The notes under the pieces: generated by a model
Database searches by the model: none
What the model saw: the letters and a program-made list of their open reading frames with translations, nothing else
Told to the model about the DNA's origin: nothing
Origin: Chloroflexota bacterium
GTDB taxonomy: Bacteria > Chloroflexota > Dormibacteria > Aeolococcales > Aeolococcaceae
DNA length: 64,000 bases
Direction: 5' to 3'
NCBI GenBank assembly: GCA_005880985.1
Contig: VBIQ01000013.1
Location: 1 to 64,000, forward strand
Position numbers and translations under genes: made by a program
In this document: one piece after another, positions 24,748 to 32,918 of the stretch
Layout: each line of letters begins with the position of its first letter
Position numbering within the stretch: the stretch's first letter is position 1

Positions 24748-26109
24748 ATGACATCACCCTTGCCCGACCGGATCCGATGGAGCGCCTACCTTGCGATGCA
24801 GATGGTCGGCCAGCGCCGCTTCCCATTCCGGCCGGCGCATGTCATCCGGGCCGCGCAGCAGCGCAACCTCTCCGCGACGGTGCGCCATGCCTACCTCACC
24901 GTCCCCTACTACCGCGAGACGATGCGCCGCCTCGGCCTGACGCCGAGCGACATCACCCAAGCGGACGATCTGGGCAAGCTGCCGGTGCTCGAGCGAGAGC
25001 TGGTGCAGCGCGATCCCGAATACCTGCTCTCCGAATCGATGGCCGGCCGGCGGCTGCGAAGTGCGCGCAGCAGTGGCAGCGCCGGCGAGCCCCTCACCGT
25101 GTTCTGGGACTGGCCGGCGTCCTTCAGGAGTGCAGCGCACGGCGAGCGTTTTCGCACGATCCTGACGGCGGCGATCGGTCGCCGTTTCGGCTATCGGGAG
25201 ACGCTTATCGCGGTGCCTGGGGGCTCCACCAGTCAGGGAGCAGAGTTCAACCAGAGCGCAGCGTGGCTTCCGCGATGGCTGCGCGTCGATCGCCAGGAGA
25301 TCGACCTCACCGAGCCGCTCGCCGAGGTCGCGACCCGCGTCAACCGGTTCAAGCCGGATGTGCTCCGGGCGAACGGGTCCTACGTGGACGGCCTGGTGAC
25401 CCACCTGCGGGCCAAAGGTGCTCCTTTCCACCGGCCCCGAGCGATCGTCTTCGGTGGCGACGGTCTCTCCGACGCATGCAGGCGCATCGTCACCGACGAC
25501 CTCGGCATCCCCGTCTTCGGCCTCTATCAGTCCATCGAGGCGCCCAGGATGGGCTTCGAATGCGAGCAGCACTCCGGGCTGCACCTCAACGTCGATCTCT
25601 ATCCGCTGCGGATCGTGGACCCGGAGGGACGGCCCCTGCCCCTGGAGGCTCCCGGCGAGGTCCTCGTCTCCAACCTCGTCAACCGCGCGACGGTGCTGCT
25701 CAACTACCGCCAGGGTGACCGGGCTGCGATGAACCCCGGACTCTGCGGCTGCGGCCGTTCGCTTCCCCTGCTCTCGGCGGTGGATGGACGCAGCGACGAG
25801 TGGTTCGACCTGGCAGACGGCACCCGTCTTCACTCGCAGGTGGCCTGCAATGCCCTGCGCCACGAGGAACACGTCTGGCAGTACCAGCTGCGGCAGCCGG
25901 TACGCGGCAGTCTCCAGGTGTGGCTCGTGTGCGCCGAGGCTTGCGATCGGGAAAGCTTGGCTCAACGGGTGAGGATGCGACTGATGGAGCTGCTCGGTAT
26001 CAATGCGAACATCGACATCCAGTTCGTCGAAACCATCCCACCTGACCCGAGCGGCAAGCGGAGGGCCGTTGTCCGAAGCGACCGTGCGGAGGACGGTGCC
26101 GGTCGATGA
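24748..26109 (+). CDS. PaaK-like adenylate-forming enzyme, subfamily B (copy B2)
   Basis: 453 residues from ATG 24748; the open frame begins earlier (24676), but this ATG aligns with B1's start and length. Motifs parallel B1: SATVRHAYLTVPYYRETMRR, phosphate loop ARSSGSAGEPLTVFWD, GLYQSIEAPRMGFECEQHSG, NYRQGDRAAM, CGCGRSLPLLSAVDGR and the C-terminal PDPSGKRRAVVRSD with the putative catalytic Lys. An 80-base gap separates it from the oppositely oriented binding-protein gene; this gap must contain both promoters. Expected to activate a carboxylate as its adenylate; substrate unknown. Confidence 0.85.
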   Translation: MTSPLPDRIRWSAYLAMQMVGQRRFPFRPAHVIRAAQQRNLSATVRHAYLTVPYYRETMRRLGLTPSDITQADDLGKLPVLERELVQRDPEYLLSESMAGRRLRSARSSGSAGEPLTVFWDWPASFRSAAHGERFRTILTAAIGRRFGYRETLIAVPGGSTSQGAEFNQSAAWLPRWLRVDRQEIDLTEPLAEVATRVNRFKPDVLRANGSYVDGLVTHLRAKGAPFHRPRAIVFGGDGLSDACRRIVTDDLGIPVFGLYQSIEAPRMGFECEQHSGLHLNVDLYPLRIVDPEGRPLPLEAPGEVLVSNLVNRATVLLNYRQGDRAAMNPGLCGCGRSLPLLSAVDGRSDEWFDLADGTRLHSQVACNALRHEEHVWQYQLRQPVRGSLQVWLVCAEACDRESLAQRVRMRLMELLGINANIDIQFVETIPPDPSGKRRAVVRSDRAEDGAGR

Positions 26110-26139
26110 CGGAGAGCCGCCCCATAGCGGCGCCGGGGA

Positions 26140-27915
26140 TTACTTGGGGAAGGTCTTGGAGGCCGCGGAGCTGAGGTCGATGGCCCATTTCAGATGCTCG
26201 TCAAGATCCCACACACTCGACTCGGAGATCACCTCCGCCGGGTAGTGGACCCCGGGCATGCCTCCCGTCTGAGTGGGCGTGGGCGGCAGCGACATCGTTA
26301 TCGTCAGGACGCTCCCACTCGAATCGAGGGTGAATGACGCGTTGTCGCCGGCGAAGGTACCGGCGATGAGGTTGCCACAGCTGTCACCGGTATCGCCAAA
26401 GACGCCGTTGCCGCTCTGGTCATCGCACACCGTGATCGTCGCACCCGGGGTGGGAGGCTCCATGGGCTCATCGAAGTGCACCACCAAGGTGTCGCCCATG
26501 CCGATGACGCCGAAGGGGTTGGCCTGATGGTCGCTGGCCATGCCGATGCTGAGCGGTGCGCCCGTTTTCGCGGGAGGTCCTGACGAGGTGCTCGTCGACG
26601 AGCTGGCGCTGGATGTGTTCGAACTGGACGCGGTCGATGTGGACGTACTAGACGCGGTGGATGTCGACGTACTTGAAGAAGACGAACCCCCGGGCAGGCA
26701 CAGCGGCGGCCCAAGGAAGGGTGGGCACATCCCCGTGCTCGACGAGCTGGTCAACGACGAGCTGGTCGACGTCGAGTGACTGGACGAGCCGCTCGCAGTG
26801 GTCGAGGGAGCCGACGCGGTGCTCGCTGTGGACGAGGACGACGTTGGCGACGAGCTGGACGAGACCGAGGTCGACGAGCTGCCCGAGCCGGTCGACGCGC
26901 TGGAGGACGAGCCCGACGGGCTCGCCGAGCTGGTGGTGCAGTCGGGGCACTGCGGCGGCGAGGGCACCCCGGCGATGCCGACGAACGGGTTCGGGAAACG
27001 GCCGGCAGCATTGCCGTAGTAGGGCCCAGCGGGGGCGGGCGAGGTGGGGTTGACGCCCCCGACACCGTAGATCTGGCCGGCGTCGTTGAGGACCAGCAGG
27101 TCATGGTGGTCGGCGGTGACCATGATGCCGGTGGCGCGACCGGTGAAACTGTAGTCGGACGGTTGGACGGGGCCAGCAAAAGCATTGCCGAAGCCGAAGA
27201 TCCGACCCTGGCTGTCAACGCCGTAGTAGCCGTCGTCCGAGGGCACCAGCGCGAAGCCTGCGGCATTGGGCGCGTCGGGATGCTGTGAGTTGCGGAGCTG
27301 CTCGCGCTGGAAGAGGGTGCCGAAGCCCGACCAGGGGGCGCTGCCGTGGCCGTCCTGGCTACCGAAGCCGAAGAGGCGGCCGGCGGTATCCATGATCAGC
27401 ATGCCGGTTGTGCCCCCACCGGTCTCGTGGGTGACGGAGATCGCAGCCGCCACGTCACCGGCCATGCCCTTGGTGCTCAGCGTGCCGAATCCCGGAAACG
27501 CCGGGGCATCGCCGCGCCCGTAGACGTTGCCACCGCCGTCCAGGAGGTAGAAACCGGCGCCGTCGCCGGTGGTGGAGATGCCGGCACCCACCCCGCCCGG
27601 GTCCTGGTCGCTCCGATCAGCGGCGTGATGCAACGTGCCGAAGCCCGCGAAGCCGAAGGCGTTGCCGATGCCATAGACGTTGCCGCCGGTATTGGCGACG
27701 TAATAGCCGCTGGTCCCCGTGGGATTCTCCGAGCAGGTCGCCGGACCGCCGGCACCGGTGTCGGGCGGAGGCGGACTGGCATCGCCACAGACCGCTGCGG
27801 TGGCCGGAGAGCGGGGCAGCAGCCCTATCTCGAGGGCCACGCCACCCAGTGCGACCATGCTCAGCACGGCGGCGAGGCTGTGACGGCCCAAGAGTCCCTT
27901 GCCCTTCCTGCTCAT
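26140..27915 (-). CDS. Secreted five-repeat propeller-like protein with Ser/Thr stalk
   Basis: 591 residues from ATG 27915 (GGAGGG 10 bases ahead); an upstream in-frame start is less likely. Signal peptide in residues 1-42 (RKGKGLLGRHSLAAVLSMVA...PATAAV). Residues ~65-310 contain five copies of a ~45-residue unit with cores YYVANTGGNVYGIGNAFGF, FYLLDGGGNVYGRGDAPAF, LIMDTAGRLFGFGS, YYGVDSQGRIFGFGNAF and LLVLNDAGQIYGVGG, which suggest propeller blades. A ~130-residue Ser/Thr stalk follows (with a CPPFLGPPLCLPGG interruption), then a C-terminal beta domain starting near 440 with VCDDQSGNGVFGDTGDSC. No membrane anchor is seen. Ligand unknown. Confidence 0.7.
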   Translation of the reverse strand: MSRKGKGLLGRHSLAAVLSMVALGGVALEIGLLPRSPATAAVCGDASPPPPDTGAGGPATCSENPTGTSGYYVANTGGNVYGIGNAFGFAGFGTLHHAADRSDQDPGGVGAGISTTGDGAGFYLLDGGGNVYGRGDAPAFPGFGTLSTKGMAGDVAAAISVTHETGGGTTGMLIMDTAGRLFGFGSQDGHGSAPWSGFGTLFQREQLRNSQHPDAPNAAGFALVPSDDGYYGVDSQGRIFGFGNAFAGPVQPSDYSFTGRATGIMVTADHHDLLVLNDAGQIYGVGGVNPTSPAPAGPYYGNAAGRFPNPFVGIAGVPSPPQCPDCTTSSASPSGSSSSASTGSGSSSTSVSSSSSPTSSSSTASTASAPSTTASGSSSHSTSTSSSLTSSSSTGMCPPFLGPPLCLPGGSSSSSTSTSTASSTSTSTASSSNTSSASSSTSTSSGPPAKTGAPLSIGMASDHQANPFGVIGMGDTLVVHFDEPMEPPTPGATITVCDDQSGNGVFGDTGDSCGNLIAGTFAGDNASFTLDSSGSVLTITMSLPPTPTQTGGMPGVHYPAEVISESSVWDLDEHLKWAIDLSSAASKTFPK

Positions 27916-28224
27916 CGCGGTGTGCCCTCCGAGAGGCCGCGCAGACGTGCCGGTCTGCGGCGGCATAGTGTATCCACGTCCCTTGCCCCTGCTTCGTCAT
28001 GCAGCTGGGGAGCGCGGCGTTCGCAACTGCAGTCTCGGTCGTTCACGTCGGCACGAGGAAGGCCTCGCAGCCCGAGTCGCAGCGGCTGCCCGGCGGCGAC
28101 GGTGCACGCGGATTGCAGCGGGCGCGCCCGGCTAACTGTGTCGACCCCCAGAACAGCGCCTTCTGAGCCCCTTTTCTGCATCAATTATGGCAAACGCGCC
28201 AACAGTAAATCGGTGCGTGTTCGC
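27916..28224. other. Divergent intergenic region
   Basis: No credible gene. On the minus side a 7-bp hairpin CGCAGAC/GTCTGCG (27940-27959) lies in the leader of the propeller-protein gene. The right part (28150-28260) is noticeably more AT-rich than its surroundings, as expected for a promoter. Confidence 0.5.
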
Positions 28225-28253
28225 TTGACGAAAGGCACACTGCTCAATATCAT
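28225..28253 (+). promoter_or_regulatory. Sigma70-type promoter of the secreted protein gene at 28305
   Basis: TTGACG (28225-28230), a 17-base spacer, then TATCAT (28248-28253). The start codon is about 45 bases beyond the expected transcription start. This is the clearest vegetative promoter in the window. Confidence 0.65.
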
Positions 28254-28304
28254 CATCCGCCACGTCGCCACTGTGTCGGTGCGTGCCGGAAGGAGGGCAT
28301 GAGC

Positions 28305-28934
28305 ATGGTCTATCGGCGGGTCGGAACATTGCTGGTGGGCGCCGCCGGCATTGCCGGGCTCATCGGCTGGGGTCCAGCCATCAATGCCGTCGCCGCGCCG
28401 GGCGGCGGGGGGTGCCAGCTCCAGGGCACGGCGAACATCTCGCCAGGGCTGTCGAACACGTCGCAGAACTTCACCTACAACTTCGGGGGCAATCTCAGCA
28501 GCTGTCAGTCGAACATGGCCGGCTCGCCCACGAGTGGCACGGTGTCGGCAGGCCAGGTCTACACGCCGGCAGGCTCCACGCTCCACTACCAGGAGCCGGC
28601 TTCCACAGGCACCGGAAGCTGCGCCACCAGCACCACCAGCGGCACCGGGATCATCGTGTGGGCCGACGGGACCATCACCGTCGTCTCCTACACCACCAAC
28701 GGTGCGGCGGCCGCGGTGGCCCTCCAGGGCACGGTGGCGGCCAGCATCACCCTGCCGCCGACCGCCAGTGATCCGCCGGGCACCGCTCCCCTCACCGTGA
28801 CCACCACGCGGTTTGCGGGCGATAGCGCTCTCGGCACGCTAGCCTTCCAGCCGCCCGATCCCACCGCCTGCAGTGGCGCCGGGGTCACCACGGCGGGCAT
28901 CAACGGCTTCGTGGGAGTGGGCAGCAGCTCCTAG
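28305..28934 (+). CDS. Secreted protein of the MVYRRVG pair (short form)
   Basis: 209 residues. ATG 28305 is chosen over ATG 28299 because it lies 8 bases from AAGGAGG and matches the start of the paralogue at 29213. Signal peptide: VYRRVGTLLVGAAGIAGLIG... NAVAAPG. The mature protein has paired cysteines in GGGCQLQG, SSCQSN, GSCATSTTSG and the C-terminal motif PPDPTACSGAGVTTAGINGF, and a Thr/Ala/Val beta pattern between them. Unknown family; an extracellular disulfide-stabilised beta domain is likely. Own promoter and own strong terminator. Confidence 0.7.
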   Translation: MVYRRVGTLLVGAAGIAGLIGWGPAINAVAAPGGGGCQLQGTANISPGLSNTSQNFTYNFGGNLSSCQSNMAGSPTSGTVSAGQVYTPAGSTLHYQEPASTGTGSCATSTTSGTGIIVWADGTITVVSYTTNGAAAAVALQGTVAASITLPPTASDPPGTAPLTVTTTRFAGDSALGTLAFQPPDPTACSGAGVTTAGINGFVGVGSSS

Positions 28935-28960
28935 GTCCCGCCCGACAAGCCTGAAATCGA

Positions 28961-28991
28961 GGGCCGGCACCAACCGGGTGCCGGCCCTTTT
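28961..28991 (+). terminator. Rho-independent terminator
   Basis: Perfect 11-bp stem GGGCCGGCACC/GGTGCCGGCCC with a 5-base loop, followed by TTTT. It ends the gene at 28305. The same stem sequence recurs after the paralogue (30112-30143). Confidence 0.85.
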
Positions 28992-29097
28992 CGCTGGCGG
29001 CACCGGGGCGCGCGCCTCACCGTACAGCCCCCGCGGATACGTTTCAAACGAGGCAAACGATCCAGAATGAGACTACCAAATAGTGCAGGGATCGTTC

Positions 29098-29155
29098 GCG
29101 CACTACGTTGCAATGACGCAGGTGGATGCAAGTAGTGCGCTTGGCACGCTATAGT
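29098..29155 (+). promoter_or_regulatory. Inverted repeat and possible -10 before the long paralogue
   Basis: GCGCACTAC (29098-29106) and GTAGTGCGC (29132-29140) are perfect inverted copies, 25 bases apart. TATAGT (29150-29155) follows and could be a -10; no good -35 exists, as expected for an activated promoter. The repeat would overlap the -35 position, suggesting an operator. Confidence 0.4.
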
Positions 29156-29212
29156 CTCGCGGCCATCCGCCGCGGCGTGCGGCCGCGGGGCCCGGGCAGG
29201 AGGGAATGAGCC

Positions 29213-30094
29213 ATGGTCTACCGGCGCGTAGGACGGTTACTGCTGGGGGCCGCCGGCTTTGCCGGCCTCGTCGGATGGGGCCCGGCTACCAGCGTGGTTG
29301 CAGCACCCTCTGGCGGCGGCTGCCAGCTACAGGGCACCGCCAGCTTCTCGCCCGGGCTGACGAACACGGCCCAGAACTTCAACTACAACTTCACCGGCGC
29401 GCTCAGCGGCTGCCAGTCGAACGTCCCGGGGGCTCCCACCTCGGGAACCGTACAGGCGGGCAAGACGGTCACCGTCCCCTACAACTGGACCTACACAGAT
29501 TCGACGACCCTCTCGGCCGCTTCCCTCGCCGGGGCCACCACCATCTCCACGGTCGCCAGCGAGTTGGTGGGCGAGGTCATCACGATTGACGCGGGAACCG
29601 CGGCTGAGACGCGGACCGTCACCGCCGTGAGCGGGGCCGGACCCTTCACCGAGACGCTCAGCTCGGCCTTGGCCAACGCCCATGCCGCGGGTGCGGCGGT
29701 GAGCGACACGCACTCCGGTAGCGCTACCGCCACGTATCAGGAGCCCGTCCCGGCCGGGAACGGGAGCTGCGGGACCAGCACCACCAGCGGCACCGCGGTG
29801 GTCACCTGGGCTGACAACACGACGTCCGTCGTGACCTACACGACCACCGGCGCGGCGGCCGCGGTCCACCTCACCGGCACGGTCGCGGTCAACGTCAACG
29901 ACAGCCTGGCCAGCTTCACCGGACCCACCCAGGCGCCGCCCGCAGCGACGTTCACCGAAACCACCACCCGCTACGCCAACGATGGGGCTCTCGGCGCGCT
30001 CACGTTCCAGCCCCCCGACCCCACCGCCTGCGGCGGTGCCGGGGTCACCACCGCCGGCATCAGCGGCTTCGTCGGTCTCGGCGCGGCCAGCTGA
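29213..30094 (+). CDS. Secreted protein of the MVYRRVG pair (long form with inserted domain)
   Basis: 293 residues from ATG 29213 (GGAGG about 10 bases ahead). Residues 1-83 and 167-293 align with the 209-residue neighbour (same signal peptide, GGGCQLQG, SGCQSN, GSCGTSTTSG, PPDPTACGGAGVTTAGISGF). Between them, about residues 84-166 are an extra domain with LAGATTISTVASELVGEVI, TIDAGTAAETRTVTAVSGAG and LANAHAAGAAV, resembling the small beta repeats found in phage-tail and surface proteins. The insert begins right after SGTVQAG and ends before the shared YQEP. Secreted; role unknown. Confidence 0.7.
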   Translation: MVYRRVGRLLLGAAGFAGLVGWGPATSVVAAPSGGGCQLQGTASFSPGLTNTAQNFNYNFTGALSGCQSNVPGAPTSGTVQAGKTVTVPYNWTYTDSTTLSAASLAGATTISTVASELVGEVITIDAGTAAETRTVTAVSGAGPFTETLSSALANAHAAGAAVSDTHSGSATATYQEPVPAGNGSCGTSTTSGTAVVTWADNTTSVVTYTTTGAAAAVHLTGTVAVNVNDSLASFTGPTQAPPAATFTETTTRYANDGALGALTFQPPDPTACGGAGVTTAGISGFVGLGAAS

Positions 30095-30111
30095 CCCGCA
30101 ACTGACATCCG

Positions 30112-30143
30112 GAAGGGCCGGCACCTCGTGGTGCCGGCCCTTC
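30112..30143 (+). terminator. Rho-independent-type terminator
   Basis: 14-bp stem GAAGGGCCGGCACC/GGTGCCGGCCCTTC with a 4-base TCGT loop, 18 bases after the stop codon. No long U-run, but the stem is very stable. Same core as the hairpin at 28961. Confidence 0.75.
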
Positions 30144-30212
30144 GTCTGTCATCGTCGCCGCGCGTGAGGTTTGGGTACCCTTCTGCCTGACTGGGTAGAG
30201 CCGACACGGGGG

Positions 30213-30965
30213 ATGCGCTTGATCCTCGAGGAGGAAGGGCTCAGCGCCGCGAAGAGGCACGGCGGGAGCGGGAGTCCCGCGCCGCTGCTCTCGGTTCTCG
30301 TCCCTGCACTCAATGAGGCCAGGACGCTGCCGACGATCCTCAGCAGCGTGCTGGCTGTCGATCTGCCGCTGGAGATCATCCTCGTCGACGACGGATCGAC
30401 GGACGACACCTGGTCGATCATGCAGGCGCATGTCGACAACGGACGGGTCTTCGCCTATCGGCACGACCGCAATCGCGGCAAGGGCGCCGCGGTGCGCACC
30501 GCGCTGAGCAAGGCCAGAGGTGAGTACGTGATCATCCAGGATGCCGACCTGGAGTACGACCCTCAGCAGTACAGCCTGCTGCTCGAGCCTGTGCTGCAGA
30601 AGCGCGCGCAGGTCGTCTACGGGACTCGCGCCTTCTCGAGCCACACGACCTTCTCCTTCTGGTACGTCATCGGGAATAAGGCGGTCACGCTGGCAACCAA
30701 CATCCTCTACAACTGCTACCTCTCCGACATGGAGACCTGCTACAAGCTCATGCCGAGAGAGGTCGCCCTGTCTCTCAACCTCACCGCGCGCGGCTTCGAC
30801 CTCGAGCCTGAAGTGACCGCCAAGCTGCTGCGGCATGGCCATCGCATCTACGAGGTTCCCATCAGCTACGTCGCGCGTTCTCGGGCGGAGGGAAAGAAGC
30901 TCACCGTCAACGACGGTCTCAAGGCGGTGGTCACCCTTCTGAAGTACCGCTGGAGCCGTCTGTGA
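30213..30965 (+). CDS. GT2 family glycosyltransferase (polyprenyl-phosphate sugar synthase-like)
   Basis: 250 residues from ATG 30213; the frame opens at a TTG 42 bases earlier, which lacks a ribosome site. The GT-A fold begins LLSVLVPALNEARTLPTIL, then IILVDDGSTDDTW (nucleotide binding), HDRNRGKGAAVRTAL and the metal motif VIIQDADLEYDP. The acceptor region has the family sequence SDMETCYKLMPREV and FDLEPEVTAKLL. This matches DPM1/Ppm1-like enzymes that transfer a sugar from a nucleotide to polyprenyl phosphate. No C-terminal membrane helices, so it is a soluble or peripheral form. It precedes a polytopic membrane protein that could use such a lipid-linked donor. Confidence 0.88.
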   Translation: MRLILEEEGLSAAKRHGGSGSPAPLLSVLVPALNEARTLPTILSSVLAVDLPLEIILVDDGSTDDTWSIMQAHVDNGRVFAYRHDRNRGKGAAVRTALSKARGEYVIIQDADLEYDPQQYSLLLEPVLQKRAQVVYGTRAFSSHTTFSFWYVIGNKAVTLATNILYNCYLSDMETCYKLMPREVALSLNLTARGFDLEPEVTAKLLRHGHRIYEVPISYVARSRAEGKKLTVNDGLKAVVTLLKYRWSRL

Positions 30966-31115
30966 GCGGCGGTCCAACCTGAGGATCAGGCCGCCGCAGC
31001 TGGGGGGCCCGCAAAGACACCCGCCCACTTGGGCTGGCGGCTTCTCACGGGAACGCATTCCGCTGAGGGAACTTGACCGACTCCGCCGGCCCGCTCTCGG
31101 CGATCATGTCCGTCC

Positions 31116-32861
31116 GTGATCTGGACCCGGCCCGCCACTCTGGCTCGCCGTCACCCCAACATCGCCGTGCTGGCGCTCTTCGTCGTCCTCACGGTCCTGC
31201 TCTTCAAAGACGGATGGAGCGATCCGCAGGGCTCGAACATCGGCTGGTATGGCGATCCACCCCACGAGATGTGGTTCCTCGCCTGGACTCCGTACGCCAT
31301 CGCGCATCACCAGTGGCCATTCTTCACACACCACATCAACTACCCGGCGGGCGTCAACCTGATGTGGAACACTCTGATGTTTCTTCCCGGACTGGTGCTG
31401 GCGCCGTTCACTGTCTGGTTGGGACCCGTCTTCGCCTACAACATGATGGTCACAACGTCGGTGGCGCTGACCGGCTGGTGCGGGTATCTGGCCGCCCGAC
31501 GCTTTGTCGACTCGCACGCGGCCGCAATTCTTGCCGGACTGATCTTCGGCTTCTCACCCTATATATCTGCCCAATCCCGCGACCACCCCAATCTGATCGC
31601 CGCGTTTATCCCGCCGCTCATGTTGATCGTCCTGGACGAGACCCTGGTCCGACAACAGCGATCTGCATGGCGAAGTGGCCTATTCCTGGGGCTTCTCGGC
31701 GCAGCTCAGTTCTACATCTCTCAGGAGCTACTCGCCAGCGAGGCGCTTGCCATTGTGATCGGCATTGCAATCCTCGCGGCCAGTCATCCGCGCGCGGTGC
31801 GCCCGCGAATCGCACACGCTGCCCGCTCGCTGGGCTTGGCGCTCTGGGTCATGTGGATCTTGACTGCCGGTCCGTTGATGCTGCAGTTTCTCGGGGCGCA
31901 GCGCCTCTCGGGTGCGGTCCAACCATCTGACTGGTTTGTCAACGACCTGCTCAACTTTGTGCTGCCCACCGGGGCACTCCAGTTCTCGCCCGACTCGGCG
32001 ACGTCCATCACAACCGGTTTCACCGGGAACATCTCCGAATGGAACGCTTATCTCGGTATCCCTCTTCTGTTGGCGGTAGTCGCGGTGGTGATCAGATGCC
32101 GGCGCAACCCTGTAGTGCGTTTCGTGGCGGTCCTTGGCTTCACGATGGCGGTGTTGTCGCTGGGATCCGAACTGCACATCCACGGCCACCATACCGACAT
32201 ACCGTTGCCATGGCGAGCGATCGCAGACCTGCCGGTGTTCGAGAACGTTCTGCCCAACCGGTTGGCCCTCTATACCGATCTCATGCTTGCAGTGCTGCTC
32301 GCCATCGGAGCTGTTGAGCTCTTCGGTTGGACGCCTGCTCGACCACGGCTTAGACGATGGGCGGGAGGCCTGGCAGTGACAGGCGCGGCGGCAGTCCCCC
32401 TGCTCCCTAGCGTGCCCTATCCGCACGCTCCGATCTCAGTGCCCGCCTTCTTCACCGATGGCGAGGCCGAACGGATCCCCGCCGATGCGGTTGTCCTCGT
32501 GGCTCCGATGCAACAGATGTTCCCTGACGAACCGATGCTATGGCAGGCGCAAGCGGCGTTCCGATACCGCATGCCCCAGGGGTATTTCATCGGACCGGAT
32601 GCCTCTGGCCAGGCAATGTACGGAGCCCAGTACTCATACATGTCGGTGGCCATGGAGGATCTCCAGTATGGCCATGCTCCAGCGGTTACGCCCGTACTGC
32701 GAGCCAACATCCTCAGCGACATGCGCATGCGCGACGTGTCCACGGTCTTGGTCGGACCCATGGCCCGGCAGCCGGAGATGCTCCAGTTCCTGACGACAAT
32801 ACTTGGCACACCACCAGAGGCGGATGACGGCGTCTACATCTGGTGGCACGTGTCCCCGTGA
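31116..32861 (+). CDS. Polytopic membrane protein, probable GT-C-type glycosyltransferase
   Basis: 581 residues from GTG 31116. About 10 membrane segments, starting IAVLALFVVLTVLLF, then a first outside loop with GDPPHEMWFLAWTPYAIAHH and NYPAGVNLMWNT, the usual site of the acidic catalytic residues in GT-C enzymes; LAGLIFGFSPY follows. The C-terminal ~130 residues are outside and soluble (PMQQMFPDEPMLWQAQAAF... VSTVLVGPMA). It resembles membrane glycosyltransferases that use lipid-phosphate sugars, though no family signature is decisive. It sits 150 bases after the GT2 gene on the same strand, consistent with donor synthesis and transfer. Confidence 0.65.
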   Translation: MIWTRPATLARRHPNIAVLALFVVLTVLLFKDGWSDPQGSNIGWYGDPPHEMWFLAWTPYAIAHHQWPFFTHHINYPAGVNLMWNTLMFLPGLVLAPFTVWLGPVFAYNMMVTTSVALTGWCGYLAARRFVDSHAAAILAGLIFGFSPYISAQSRDHPNLIAAFIPPLMLIVLDETLVRQQRSAWRSGLFLGLLGAAQFYISQELLASEALAIVIGIAILAASHPRAVRPRIAHAARSLGLALWVMWILTAGPLMLQFLGAQRLSGAVQPSDWFVNDLLNFVLPTGALQFSPDSATSITTGFTGNISEWNAYLGIPLLLAVVAVVIRCRRNPVVRFVAVLGFTMAVLSLGSELHIHGHHTDIPLPWRAIADLPVFENVLPNRLALYTDLMLAVLLAIGAVELFGWTPARPRLRRWAGGLAVTGAAAVPLLPSVPYPHAPISVPAFFTDGEAERIPADAVVLVAPMQQMFPDEPMLWQAQAAFRYRMPQGYFIGPDASGQAMYGAQYSYMSVAMEDLQYGHAPAVTPVLRANILSDMRMRDVSTVLVGPMARQPEMLQFLTTILGTPPEADDGVYIWWHVSP

Positions 32862-32918
32862 CGTCGGCGCGATGGCCCCATCGGACGGGGACATGTTGAA
32901 ACAGCCGGGAGGTACCCT

